Positions 35,528 through 43,186 of a DNA stretch of 64,000 bases are shown in pieces; position 1 is the stretch's first letter, and every line of letters begins with the position of its first letter. The position numbers and the translations under genes are program-made. Where the stretch lies: positions 62,001-126,000 of the forward strand of contig NZ_LRML01000001.1 in assembly GCF_001647285.1 (NCBI RefSeq). The letters run 5' to 3'. Under the pieces are notes generated by a model, which searched no databases, was not told the origin of the DNA, and saw only the letters and a list, made by a program, of their open reading frames with translations. The DNA comes from Rufibacter roseus. GTDB lineage: Bacteria > Bacteroidota > Bacteroidia > Cytophagales > Hymenobacteraceae.

Positions 35528-35869
35528 ATGAACCAGGCGCAGATAGATTTTCAGCAGTTAAGGATTAAACACATTCTGTTTAAGTCTAAAGTGCGTTCTG
35601 TGCTTTACGGGGGAACCTATGACGCTAATTTCTTCTCAAACCATGGCCCAGTCAATGTTTGGTTTAATTCTGTTGGCTTATCAAAGTACCGTGACCTGCC
35701 TGAAATGCAGAGCCTTCTGCAGGTACATCAAGAGTTGAATTCCACCACCAACCTATTAATTAGCCGATACCAAAGCGGCAAAATTGAACAGGCGCATGAA
35801 GGCTTAAGTAAAATTGATGAGCTTTCTGAAAAATTTCTAGATCTGTTGGCTAAGCTTGAGGGTAAATAA
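35528..35869 (+). CDS. Small CZB-like (chemoreceptor zinc-binding-like) protein
   Basis: 113 aa helical protein with no signal peptide. Its pattern resembles the CZB domain: IKHILFKSKVRSVLYG (first His-bearing helix), VNVWFNSVGLSKYRDLPEMQ in the place of the usual CxLGxW region, and LLQVHQELNSTTNLLISRYQ then SGKIEQAHEGLSKIDELSEK. The first His and the His in LQVHQEL are present, but the Cys (aligned to Gly) and last His (aligned to Asn) are not, so zinc binding may be lost or changed. CZB domains sense zinc or hypochlorous acid. Placed right after H-NOX and PAS genes, it may belong to a redox/NO sensing set. The family call is by eye. Confidence 0.55.
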   Translation: MNQAQIDFQQLRIKHILFKSKVRSVLYGGTYDANFFSNHGPVNVWFNSVGLSKYRDLPEMQSLLQVHQELNSTTNLLISRYQSGKIEQAHEGLSKIDELSEKFLDLLAKLEGK

Positions 35870-35953
35870 CCGTATATGTGTCACGCCCTCTAGCAAAAAA
35901 AAACACATTACCGTAAAGCGCTTGCTCCTGATTAAAAGCTTTAAATTAACATA

Positions 35954-35995
35954 GCTGTTTTTGGTCTGTTTTAAAGAAAACGAGCTTAAAACGCC
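35954..35995. repeat. Dispersed palindrome copy 10 (degenerate)
   Basis: GCTGTTTTTGGTCTGTTTT then AAGAAAACGAGCTTAAAACGCC, between two convergent genes. The outer and central blocks fit the family; the core is poorly paired. Confidence 0.65.
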
Positions 35996-36000
35996 TCTGG

Positions 36001-36747
36001 TCAATATACCTGTAAGCGGTACGCCTTTAACTGCCGATCCAAGCCACGGGCATCGCCACTTATTTTGTCTAGTAAGGCCCAGAAACGAGGTCCATGGTTT
36101 TTCTCTACGGTATGCGCCAGCTCATGTAAAATAACATAATCGCACAGATGCTCAGGAAGTCGCATGAGGTGCAGATTCAGATTGATGTTATTAATAGCAG
36201 AACAGCTTCCCCAGCGGGTTTTGGCGTTTTTGATGACTACTTTATTGAACCTGAAACCAAACTTCTGAGCATAGAAGGACACCTGCTGCGGCAAATATCG
36301 CTTTGCCTCTAATCTGAGCGTATGTTCAACGGCATCTCTGACGTAAGCCTGTACCTCTGGGTGCGCATGGCCCAAATCTTCAGGATACCATACCGTCAAC
36401 TTCCCTTCTTTTAAGTTGCTTTTAAGGGAGCGGAGGGAGTGAGGCTGTAACAGTAACTGGTGATAGCGGGTGCTGAACTCCTGCTCTGGAGAAAATAATG
36501 TTTTTTTATGCTGTTCCTGTTGTTGTGATGTCAAGTGTTTCTGAATCCAGGAAGCTTTTTCTTGCACAAAAGCAACTGCCTGCTCTAGCGTAGCTCGTTT
36601 GGGTAATGTAACTCTAACGCCTTGTTCCGGCCTTATGCTTATCCTTACATATTTGGCTGTGGCGCTAGGCACAAAACGAACTTTTCCAACGCCTTGTATC
36701 TCCTTCTCTAAAATCCCGTTTGGCCGGGCACTTTTCTTCCGCTCCAT
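36001..36747 (-). CDS. YgjP-like M48-type metallopeptidase (DUF45)
   Basis: 248 aa cytoplasmic protein of the DUF45/YgjP family. The zinc motif is HELAHTVEKNHGPRFW: two His of HExxH plus a following His before the conserved Phe-Trp. Upstream blocks VKYVRISIRPEQGVRVTLPK and VVIKNAKTRWGSCSAINNIN match the family (the RWGSC motif is characteristic). Its role is unclear; members are annotated as metal-dependent hydrolases, and some are linked to restriction-modification or nucleotide clean-up. It stands alone here, on the opposite strand to the sensor genes. Confidence 0.9.
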   Translation of the reverse strand: MERKKSARPNGILEKEIQGVGKVRFVPSATAKYVRISIRPEQGVRVTLPKRATLEQAVAFVQEKASWIQKHLTSQQQEQHKKTLFSPEQEFSTRYHQLLLQPHSLRSLKSNLKEGKLTVWYPEDLGHAHPEVQAYVRDAVEHTLRLEAKRYLPQQVSFYAQKFGFRFNKVVIKNAKTRWGSCSAINNINLNLHLMRLPEHLCDYVILHELAHTVEKNHGPRFWALLDKISGDARGLDRQLKAYRLQVY

Positions 36748-36884
36748 ATTTTATCAGACGCAAGATGCATGGCACAAGAGGTTAATTGGTGAATAATCCT
36801 GTACCAGCTACTTTTTACTTGGTTCTGTAAAGATACCGCGTTCGGCGCACTTTTCAAGTATGGTATAAGGTGGCACGAGATACA

Positions 36885-36916
36885 AAAAAAGGCACCTCCT
36901 AAGACGTGCCTTTTTT
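36885..36916 (-). terminator. Terminator after the YkvA-like gene
   Basis: Stem GGCAC/GTGCC extended by A and T runs on both sides (AAAAAAAGGCAC ... GTGCCTTTTTT). It lies 58 bases past the stop of the minus-strand gene at 36974 and works on either strand. Confidence 0.7.
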
Positions 36917-36973
36917 GAAGAAGATTAATAGCAAGTGATTCTGTGTTTTACAACATGTGTCTACAGTCTGACG

Positions 36974-37849
36974 CTACCGTACGTTGCCGCCGTGGTTGGT
37001 ATCAAAGCTATTGGAGCTGGGTACGCGGGTACTGTCAGTGGTAGAGGCACGAACGCTAGGCTCACCATAACCGCTGCCAATGCCGTCTTGATTAGGAAGC
37101 GCGTCTGGGGTGGCAGTAGGATCTTGCTCCTGCAGGGGTACTTCACCATTAAAATGCGCCACATCCTGACTGCTATTCTGCGGAGGAATGACACCACCGG
37201 TTGATCCTTGGGCACCGGAAGAGTTATTACCTATCTGCATATTACCGGCCTCGGGTGAGGCATAACCGGCTGGACCAGATGAGCCCACTGCTCCGGTTGA
37301 AGGAGCAGTTTCATGGCCGGTGCCGTATTGTCCGGTTGCTTCGTTTCCATACTTCGGTGTTTGGCCAGAAATATCAACCGCTGCCGCAGTATTGGCTGGC
37401 TCAGCGCTCTCGGCAGTTTGCCGAGCAGCAGGAGCCGTTGCTTCCCATTCCTGAAACTTGTCCATCTCTTCCTTAATGCTGGTCATAAACCAAGCCAGCA
37501 ACGCCGCGTCATCTAAAAGGCCAATGACCGGTAACCAATCAGGTACTAAGTCAATAGGCGATAGGAAATAGATAATCACGGCTATGCCCATCACCAGGGT
37601 GCTGGTAGGTATGCCGGTGTATTCTTTAGAGATGGCTGCTTTTATAAGCCTAGATAAAATAGACAGGCTATGAAGGGCCTCGCCGGCAATGGTGCCGAAA
37701 TCTTTCCGTTCACTGGCTTTCTTGTAGGCATCGTTTAGTAGTTGTTTTACGCGGAGGGGTTGCTTTATATACTCTTCGGCGCTCTTTACAAAACGTTTAA
37801 AGAAAGAAGATTCAGATACATGCTTCTTATTTTGTTCCTGGTTTTCCAT
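36974..37849 (-). CDS. YkvA/DUF1232-family protein with long low-complexity tail
   Basis: 291 aa. Residues about 75-130 hold the DUF1232 block: TSTLVMGIAVIIYFLSPIDL then VPDWLPVIGLLDDAALLAWF, two short hydrophobic helices around the IDLVPD signature. N-terminal residues are charged helices. From about residue 140 to the end the chain is rich in Ala, Gly, Ser, Thr, Pro and Asn with no fold visible, and probably disordered. DUF1232 proteins are membrane-associated with no firm biochemical role; some are linked to envelope stress. The tail is much longer than in typical 100-130 aa YkvA proteins. Confidence 0.82.
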   Translation of the reverse strand: MENQEQNKKHVSESSFFKRFVKSAEEYIKQPLRVKQLLNDAYKKASERKDFGTIAGEALHSLSILSRLIKAAISKEYTGIPTSTLVMGIAVIIYFLSPIDLVPDWLPVIGLLDDAALLAWFMTSIKEEMDKFQEWEATAPAARQTAESAEPANTAAAVDISGQTPKYGNEATGQYGTGHETAPSTGAVGSSGPAGYASPEAGNMQIGNNSSGAQGSTGGVIPPQNSSQDVAHFNGEVPLQEQDPTATPDALPNQDGIGSGYGEPSVRASTTDSTRVPSSNSFDTNHGGNVR

Positions 37850-38025
37850 GACGAATTTTAAATGTTGGGCAGGTTGTAGTACTAATTATGTGCCGCGACA
37901 GCCAAACAAATGACTATCTATTGTGCTGAGAAGTCTGTTCTTTGAAAGGAGTGGCAGTAGCCAGGCTGGCATACTTTCTATACTTATTTTGCCTGAAATA
38001 GTTTGACAGAGGCGCTGTAAAGATA

Positions 38026-38062
38026 GCGTTTTTGATATGTTTTATCAAAAACGGCTCTAAAA
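38026..38062. repeat. Dispersed palindrome copy 11
   Basis: CGTTTTTGATA pairs perfectly with TATCAAAAACG (38027-38053), then GGCTCTAAAAGG follows as in the family's usual right arm. The copy seems to have switched its pairing register compared with the others. Confidence 0.7.
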
Positions 38063-38075
38063 GGTGCGATGCCTA

Positions 38076-38121
38076 AAAAAGCAAAAGCCTGCTCTTAAAA
38101 AAGAGCAGGCTTTTGCTTTTT
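38076..38121 (-). terminator. Strong terminator of the NlpC/P60 gene
   Basis: Perfect 21-bp arms 38076-38096 and 38101-38121 with an AAAA loop and a run of T at the end on the minus strand. It lies 18 bases past the NlpC/P60 stop. Confidence 0.92.
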
Positions 38122-38138
38122 GATAGGTCAGTGCAGAA

Positions 38139-38789
38139 CTAGTTAACCCTACCAGCTGCGTAAAAATTTCTTTTATAATAAGGAGAGTGCAGAGAGTTGA
38201 TCATGACTCCACCATTTGTAGCTGAGTGAATGAATTTGCCATCTTTCAAATAGATACCCACGTGATAGATTGGTTTACCAGGGCCACGGCGGAAGAAGAC
38301 CAAATCTCCGGTTTCCATTTTGTTTCTAGCCACGCGGCTTACATCATGAAACATTGAGCGGGAACTGCGGCTTAGAGTAATACCATACACCTCTTTATAC
38401 ACCCGAGTCACAAAGCCGGAACAGTCTGTACCTTTTTGAGTACTGCCGCCAGCACGGTAAGGAGTACCAATCCAATCGGCCACGGTTTCCAGAAGGTCTT
38501 TGTCTTCGTGGTATTCTAATTTAAGGCCAAGGGTCTGGGAGTAGTATTTGTAGAAAAGAGAGTCTTTGTAGGAGACAGAGTTTTCTCTAAGTTCTTTTTT
38601 GGCTGCAACAGAGGTAGAGTTGTTGGGGCCGTTGCTGAGCCCATTGTTTTCAAGAGCCCACTCTTGAATTAATTCTTCCTGGGTCAGAGTAGCCTCTTCA
38701 GGCGCGTTGGATGCTGCCGGGGCTTCGTAGAAGAAAGATAAAAATGCTGCCCCAAGGGCTAATGCAGACAAGATGTAAGCTTTCATCAT
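38139..38789 (-). CDS. NlpC/P60-family cell-wall hydrolase
   Basis: 216 aa exported endopeptidase that should cleave peptidoglycan stem peptides. The start at 38789 (MMKAYILSALALGAAFLSFF) gives a signal peptide; the frame runs back to 38873, but that would put about 28 residues before it. The catalytic domain is C-terminal: WIGTPYRAGGSTQKGTDCSGFV (nucleophile Cys in DCSGF), METGDLVFFRRG, IYHVGIYLKDGKFIHSATNG (catalytic His and the third polar His). A charged spacer of about 80 residues separates signal and domain. Spr/YafL-like family; the exact bond cut is not readable from sequence. Confidence 0.92.
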   Translation of the reverse strand: MMKAYILSALALGAAFLSFFYEAPAASNAPEEATLTQEELIQEWALENNGLSNGPNNSTSVAAKKELRENSVSYKDSLFYKYYSQTLGLKLEYHEDKDLLETVADWIGTPYRAGGSTQKGTDCSGFVTRVYKEVYGITLSRSSRSMFHDVSRVARNKMETGDLVFFRRGPGKPIYHVGIYLKDGKFIHSATNGGVMINSLHSPYYKRNFYAAGRVN

Positions 38790-39043
38790 CTGTTTTAATG
38801 GTGAAACATCGGGCTGTACCGGCTGCAGCAGACGGCCCGCGGCTCTTCCAACTGTAGTGCCCAAGGGCAACAATAAAACAGGAAGAAAGCCTTTTTACAG
38901 CATCCCACAGTTTTTGTAAACTATGAATGCTATTTCAAAGGTAAATAGTAAACCTTTGAAAAACAAACTCGTATAAGGCGCATTTTCTTGCGCTAGGCTT
39001 TGAACGGATAAAAAATCAGATGAGGAAGTAGCAATACAGGCTC

Positions 39044-39391
39044 ATGCGCCGTATAAAAGCTAAAGAGAAAATGATGGAGCCCTTAGAGAAAAACTTGAAA
39101 ATAGTTGAGCGTTCTCCCTTTGCTCGCATAGCCCGTTGGGTACTTAAGAGCACAAACGTAGCCATGGTGCTGGGCAAAAGTATACACCTAAGCGGAGTAT
39201 CCAAAGAAAATTTCCTTAAAAATAAACCTTGGGTTGCGCATGAACTCTGTCACGTGCGTCAGTTTCAAGAACATGGCTATCTTAAGTTTCTTTGGCTGTA
39301 TTTAATTGAATCTATAAAAGTAGGCTATTACAACAACAAGTTTGAAGTGGAAGCCCGGCAGGCGGGAACCAAAGAGAGTTTTCATGAGTAA
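39044..39391 (+). CDS. Small HExxH-motif putative zinc-binding protein
   Basis: 115 aa. The core WVAHELCHVRQFQEHGYLKF carries an HELCH zinc motif, followed by GYYNNKFEVEARQAG, where the Glu of FEVEAR could be the third metal ligand. This pattern is common in small Bacteroidota proteins related to the DUF4157 metallopeptidase-like group. There is no signal peptide. The gene is divergent from the NlpC/P60 gene and no partner is close by. Whether it is an active protease is unknown. ATG at 39071 (residue 10) is an alternative start. Confidence 0.75.
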   Translation: MRRIKAKEKMMEPLEKNLKIVERSPFARIARWVLKSTNVAMVLGKSIHLSGVSKENFLKNKPWVAHELCHVRQFQEHGYLKFLWLYLIESIKVGYYNNKFEVEARQAGTKESFHE

Positions 39392-39448
39392 GCTAAGCCT
39401 CATCAGCAGAAAGAGGTTTAGCAATTGCTTCCTCTTTTCTCTATTGTC

Positions 39449-39475
39449 CTTGTTTTTGACCTGCTTTTCTGAAAT
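39449..39475. repeat. Dispersed palindrome copy 12 (left half only)
   Basis: TTGTTTTTGACCTGCTTTTC then TGAAAT matches the left half and centre of the family; the right arm is missing. Evidence of a truncated copy. Confidence 0.55.
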
Positions 39476-39742
39476 GACGCCATAAGGAGTTTGTGCAATG
39501 CGTTGGAGATGCAAAGTGTTGCGTCTCTACGTTCCTAAAGATTGGATGACGGGGAATGTAACCTATATAAACCCACTTTCTCACTTTCTCCTCACAATTC
39601 CTCCTTAGCGCTTCTTGCGGGAGCGGGCAACGCAGTGCCAAGGGCACGCAGGCGCTTAGCGGGAGCACGAGGCACAGGTTCTAGTTAGCAGTAGCCACCG
39701 TTACTATGGAACTTCGCACCTCTGCCAGGTGGTAAATTTACT

Positions 39743-39782
39743 GAAGCCCCTCCTGTCTGAGCGGCAGCGAGTCAGGGGCTTC
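39743..39782. repeat. Inverted repeat, second type (GAAGCCCCT/AGGGGCTTC)
   Basis: 9-bp perfect arms around a 22-base GC-rich loop (CTGTCTGAGCGGCAGCGAGT). It looks like a separate dispersed element type, because it shares no bases with the T-rich palindrome family. Whether it repeats elsewhere in the genome cannot be seen here. Confidence 0.5.
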
Positions 39783-40049
39783 TTGTTTCTTTTGGTTACT
39801 TTTCTCATCAAGGAGAAAAGTGACAAACCTAAGCAGGGAGAGAAGAAAGCTAGAGGTTTAGCAAGAGAGGCAATGGGAGCAAATGCTCATTAAGTTGTTG
39901 GTGAGAACACGCAACAACGGCAGAGGGTAAAGCGATGGAGGAGGCAATATCTCTGGCAGGAGTAATAGTTTTCTTTAGATCCTTCGGCTAGCGCTCAGGA
40001 TGACCGCAAAAGAAAAAGAACAGGAATGCGTGGACCGGCAGGTGTAAAC

Positions 40050-40078
40050 ATCCCCCTTCGCCCCCTTCAAAGGGGGAT
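40050..40078. repeat. Inverted repeat, third type (ATCCCCCTT/AAGGGGGAT)
   Basis: Nine-base perfect arms around CGCCCCCTTC. Sequences of this kind (CCCCCTTCGCCCCC) are familiar as dispersed non-coding repeats in several bacterial groups; it appears once in the window. Confidence 0.5.
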
Positions 40079-40188
40079 TATCTGCAATGCGAAGTGAATG
40101 CTATAATCTTTTGAATCAAGTGAGTGCCAACAAGTTTTGAGGAACTATGTCTTCCCTGAAATAGCTAACCCCACTCTTGCATAAAATT

Positions 40189-40237
40189 AAAGTCCGTTTT
40201 GGAGCTGTTTTTCAGAAATCAGCTCAAAACGGACTTT
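40189..40237. repeat. Dispersed palindrome copy 13
   Basis: AAGTCCGTTTTGGAGCTG pairs with CAGCTCAAAACGGACTT, one extra G bulged. The core GAGCTG/CAGCTC is a further paired variant. It lies 21 bases past the 3' end of the minus-strand thioredoxin-like gene and could act as its terminator. Confidence 0.88.
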
Positions 40238-40257
40238 TAAAGTAAGAACATAGAATA

Positions 40258-40884
40258 TCAGCTATTCCCCCGCCACTTGATAGTACAGCCAATGGCTTTA
40301 GTAGAGTTTTGTGACACTGGCTGACCAGCTATAAGATTATCAAGCGCAGCCTCTACATACTTCTTCTGTACTTTTTCCGGATCGCCTGAATTATCATCTA
40401 TGGCGCCAATATAAGCCACTTTCAGTTCGTTGCCCGGGGTGCGGGTCAATAGGTAGACGTGCGGAGTGCGAGTGGCGCCGTAAAGTTTAGCTATCTCTTG
40501 CGTTTCATCATGCAGGTAGGCAAACGGAAACTTCTTCTGCTTGGCACGTTTCTGCATTTCCTGAAAAGAATCACCTGGTGAAAGGTCTACATCATTAGGG
40601 TTAATGGCTACCACCGGATATCCTTTGGCGGCATATTTCTGATGCAGTTGTACTAGGCGGTCTTCGTACAGTTTGGCATACGGACACGTGTTGCAGGTGA
40701 AAGTGACAATAAAACCCTTAGCGGCTTTAAGACTGCCTAAACTCACCATTTGGCCATTGACGTTCTTTAGCTTAAAATCAGCGGCGGTGTCACCAACTTC
40801 ATACCCTTTGTCGTTAGCGACAAAAGCAGAGCTGAGCAGGGCAATAACACCCAAGAAAAACAAAAGGTAAAACGGTCTTCTCAT
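40258..40884 (-). CDS. Thioredoxin-fold (AhpC/redoxin-like) exported protein
   Basis: 208 aa. An N-terminal membrane signal (FYLLFFLGVIALLSSAF) is followed by a redoxin fold: VGDTAADFKLKNVNGQMVSL, FIVTFTCNTCPYAKLYEDRL with a CxxC pair (CNTC), VVAINPNDVDLSPGDSF, and LYGATRTPHVYLLTRT with the conserved cis-Pro region. A late extra cysteine lies in AIGCTIKW. Such proteins are common in Bacteroidota as periplasmic thiol-redox or peroxide-handling proteins. The TlpA-like gene ends 4 bases upstream, so the pair is an operon, probably for periplasmic disulfide handling. Confidence 0.9.
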   Translation of the reverse strand: MRRPFYLLFFLGVIALLSSAFVANDKGYEVGDTAADFKLKNVNGQMVSLGSLKAAKGFIVTFTCNTCPYAKLYEDRLVQLHQKYAAKGYPVVAINPNDVDLSPGDSFQEMQKRAKQKKFPFAYLHDETQEIAKLYGATRTPHVYLLTRTPGNELKVAYIGAIDDNSGDPEKVQKKYVEAALDNLIAGQPVSQNSTKAIGCTIKWRGNS

Positions 40885-40888
40885 AGAA

Positions 40889-41401
40889 TTATTGATTTAA
40901 TTTGAATTTCTGGTCTAAATATTCTTGCAGCATTTCTGGGGTCATGGGTTTTTCTACAAGAAAGCGCTGCTTCTGGGCGCCGTTCACAAAAATGGTGGCA
41001 GGTATTGCGCCGCTCCACTCTGGGTCCACCGCGTTGACAAGGTAGTTTTGGTCAGGTTCATCTAAAAGAAAAACAGTGCTCTTCAGCTTTCTGCGTGCCA
41101 CAAAAGGCTCTACTTTCTTTTGTAGATCTTTCACAAAATCTATGCTTACCAAAACCACTTTAACGGGCTGTTGGGCGTATTGCTGATTAAGCGCCTCAAA
41201 ATGGGGTAGCTCCTCTACGCAGGGTTTGCACCAGGTGGCCCAAAAGTTTATGATGTAAGTGGTATCTGAGGTGGAGTTTAAGTATTTCTGCAGGTGGGCC
41301 AGCTTGACGGCAGGAACTTGTTGGTTTTGAGCCAAGGCGGTGCCAGCTGCTAAAGAGCAGAAGAACAATAAAATAGAAGCTACTTTTCTGCGGATTTCCA
41401 T
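40889..41401 (-). CDS. TlpA-like periplasmic thioredoxin
   Basis: 170 aa with a signal peptide (KVASILLFFCSLAAGTALAQ). The thioredoxin active site is WATWCKPCVEELPHF (CKPC), preceded by TTYIINFW, and the cis-Pro block is SGAIPATIFVN. It probably reduces disulfides in the periplasm, for example during cytochrome c maturation or for the partner redoxin encoded 4 bases downstream. A second frame opens farther upstream at 41444 but has no signal, so the start at 41401 is preferred. Confidence 0.9.
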   Translation of the reverse strand: MEIRRKVASILLFFCSLAAGTALAQNQQVPAVKLAHLQKYLNSTSDTTYIINFWATWCKPCVEELPHFEALNQQYAQQPVKVVLVSIDFVKDLQKKVEPFVARRKLKSTVFLLDEPDQNYLVNAVDPEWSGAIPATIFVNGAQKQRFLVEKPMTPEMLQEYLDQKFKLNQ

Positions 41402-41561
41402 ACGGGCGGAAGGAAGAAGTAAGTTCTGAAGTCAACCGCAGCACCTGTTTTTACTCTTTCAGCCACACAGAAATCAGATGTTCGTTAACCATCACTAATG
41501 TAACGTTTTTTTAGATGGCGAAGTACAACTAAGTACATATTTAACATTAATTAACAAGAAG

Positions 41562-42119
41562 ATGTCACAGAAATTGAGCGGCAAAAAGATTGCCATTTTA
41601 GTTGAGAAAGGATTTGAGCAAGTAGAACTAGAGAAGCCAAAGCAGGCGCTGGAAGAAGCCGGAGCCGAAACACATATCATCTCGCCCCAGTCAGGCTCTG
41701 TGAAAGCTTGGGACATGAAAGATTGGGGCAAAGAGTTCACTGTTGACAAAGAGCTAGACCAGGCCAATGCCTCAGATTACCACGGGCTTCTCTTGCCAGG
41801 CGGTGTTATGAACCCTGACTATTTGCGTGCAAACGAGAAAGCTGTTGCCTTTGTGCGCTCCTTTGTGGAAAGCGGAAAGCCAATTGCCGCCATTTGCCAC
41901 GGCCCTTGGACCCTGATTGAAGCAGGTGCCGTGAAAGGCAGAAAGATGACCAGCTGGCCGTCGCTGAAAACCGATTTGGCTAACGCCGGTGCCGATTGGG
42001 TAGACCAGGAGGTAGTAACAGACCAAGGCATTGTCACGAGCCGAAACCCTGATGATATTCCGGCCTTCAATAAGAAAATGATTGAAGAGTTTGCCGAAGG
42101 AAAGCATGACCGGGATTAA
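41562..42119 (+). CDS. PfpI/DJ-1-family protein (protease or glyoxalase-like)
   Basis: 185 aa cytoplasmic protein of the DJ-1/PfpI superfamily. KIAILVEKGFEQVELEKPKQ at the start, LLLPGGVMNPDYLRANEKAV, then the nucleophile elbow AAICHGPWTLIEAG with Cys112 and His113, and VTDQGIVTSRNPDDIPAFNK at the end. Members of this subgroup are annotated as intracellular proteases, deglycases or stress proteins. The length matches the family. It is a single-gene unit with its own terminator. Confidence 0.93.
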   Translation: MSQKLSGKKIAILVEKGFEQVELEKPKQALEEAGAETHIISPQSGSVKAWDMKDWGKEFTVDKELDQANASDYHGLLLPGGVMNPDYLRANEKAVAFVRSFVESGKPIAAICHGPWTLIEAGAVKGRKMTSWPSLKTDLANAGADWVDQEVVTDQGIVTSRNPDDIPAFNKKMIEEFAEGKHDRD

Positions 42120-42146
42120 AATTGGACTTTAGAAGACAAATTAGAT

Positions 42147-42175
42147 AAGGCGGAGAATAATTCTCCGCCTTTTTT
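42147..42175 (+). terminator. Rho-independent terminator of the PfpI gene
   Basis: AAGGCGGAGAA (42147-42157) and TTCTCCGCCTT (42161-42171) form a perfect 11-bp stem with a 3-base loop, followed by a T-run. It is 27 bases after the stop. Confidence 0.92.
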
Positions 42176-42194
42176 TGTGGCATCCATAGTGGCG

Positions 42195-42238
42195 GTTTGT
42201 TTTCAGGCTGTTTTTTGAAAAACAGCCTGAAAACAAAC
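42195..42238. repeat. Dispersed palindrome copy 14 (perfect 21-bp arms)
   Basis: Arms 42195-42215 and 42218-42238 are perfect complements with a 2-base loop, core CAGGCTG/CAGCCTG as in copy 1 but with different outer bases (GTTTG/CAAAC). It sits after an ordinary terminator, so it is not needed for termination there. Confidence 0.93.
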
Positions 42239-42273
42239 GAAGTCGGAAGGTAGGTTAGTGTGGTAAAAGAAAA

Positions 42274-42299
42274 TGGGTGCCCCTGAACGGAAGCACCCA
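42274..42299 (-). terminator. Terminator of the minus-strand porin-like gene
   Basis: TGGGTGC/GCACCCA stem with a 12-base loop, followed on the minus strand by a short T-run. It is 30 bases past the stop of the barrel gene. Confidence 0.6.
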
Positions 42300-42328
42300 A
42301 AAACCTAAACCCTTTATTAAACTCTTCT

Positions 42329-42979
42329 TTAGAACCCTACGCCAATGTAAAGCTGAAAGTTTCCTGTTTTGATATCATTAAAGGCGCGGTTAGTGGCATC
42401 GGCGGAAGATTCAAACTTGCCAAGATCTGCTAAGCTCAAATAATAGCGAGCACCTAAGCGGAAGATGCTTAGCCGGGCTTCCAGACCCGCAGCCCCACCG
42501 TAGTCAAAGCTGTTGAAGTCTGAAGTGGCAATCTCCCTGCCTTCCTGCTTCGCAGACATCATCACGCCTACCTGCGGCCCTACATGAAAGCTTACGTTGT
42601 CGGTGAAGTTCATGACCGCCAATACCGGTACCTCCAAATAATCGAATCTCATATCTCCTTGGTCAGCTTTTGACTGTCTTCTGGAGTACAGAATTTCTGG
42701 CTGTACTGAAAAGAAGTTACCGAGGCTGAACTGAGAATAGGCTCCCACGTGCCAACTGGTGGCTGATTTCAAACCAGAGAAAGCATTGGTGCCATCGCCA
42801 CGTAAGTTGTTGTACAAAACCCCTGCTTTAATACCAAACCCATTATTGTCACGGGTGGCAACGGGGCCATCTTCGCCGCTCTCACTATGGTTAATGACTC
42901 CTCGGTTAAAAACGCGTTCCTGAGCCGTTGCGGCCCCGAACATGAGCGTAGATATAATTAGTAAACACAATTTTTTCAT
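42329..42979 (-). CDS. Outer-membrane beta-barrel protein (porin-like, PF13568 type)
   Basis: 216 aa with a signal peptide (LCLLIISTLMFGAATAQ). Alternating hydrophobic strands (FGIKAGVLYNNLRG, WHVGAYSQFSLGNFFSVQPE, YLEVPVLAVMNFTDNVSFHV) and a final strand GNFQLYIGVGF ending in Phe indicate an eight-stranded barrel of the kind usually labelled PorT/outer-membrane beta-barrel in Bacteroidota. Role unknown. No operon partner on its strand. Confidence 0.88.
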   Translation of the reverse strand: MKKLCLLIISTLMFGAATAQERVFNRGVINHSESGEDGPVATRDNNGFGIKAGVLYNNLRGDGTNAFSGLKSATSWHVGAYSQFSLGNFFSVQPEILYSRRQSKADQGDMRFDYLEVPVLAVMNFTDNVSFHVGPQVGVMMSAKQEGREIATSDFNSFDYGGAAGLEARLSIFRLGARYYLSLADLGKFESSADATNRAFNDIKTGNFQLYIGVGF

Positions 42980-43100
42980 AGCTGGAATAAATTAGGTAAT
43001 CAAAAAGTAAGCCTGCGGTTCATTGCCAGAGGCTAAGTGATTATACTTTCTGTAGTACAGAATGTTGCAGCGGTTTGGGCATGGCAATGGCAGATGGGCG

Positions 43101-43108
43101 TATCTTTG
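43101..43108 (+). promoter_or_regulatory. Promoter -7 box (TATCTTTG) for the deacetylase gene
   Basis: Exact TAnnTTTG. A TTTG at 43074-43077 could be the -33 element with a 23-base spacer, slightly long for the consensus. The box is 79 bases before the preferred ATG at 43187. Confidence 0.45.
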
Positions 43109-43186
43109 CCAAAGTATAGTGTAGGGCAGTGCCTGTTTTAAATGGCGCTGGTATACTTCTCTTTTTTTTCTGCTGATTTGAACGAC

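Larger units (their letters stand above)
39392..40257. other. Long non-coding stretch filled with repeat debris
   Basis: 866 bases without a supportable gene. It holds a half copy of the palindrome family (39449-39475) and several small inverted repeats unlike it: 39743-39782 (GAAGCCCCT/AGGGGCTTC), 39798-39821 (ACTTTTCTC/GAGAAAAGT), a CCTTCGGCTAGCGCTCAGGA-type element near 39979-40003, a CCCCCTTCG...AAGGGGGAT element at 40050-40078, and palindrome copy 13 at the end. The density suggests a spot where dispersed repeats accumulate. Confidence 0.7.

Noticed and set aside
39441-39668. 75-residue minus-strand frame in the repeat-rich gap
   Set aside because: It runs through repeat fragments, with no start signal and no family resemblance.
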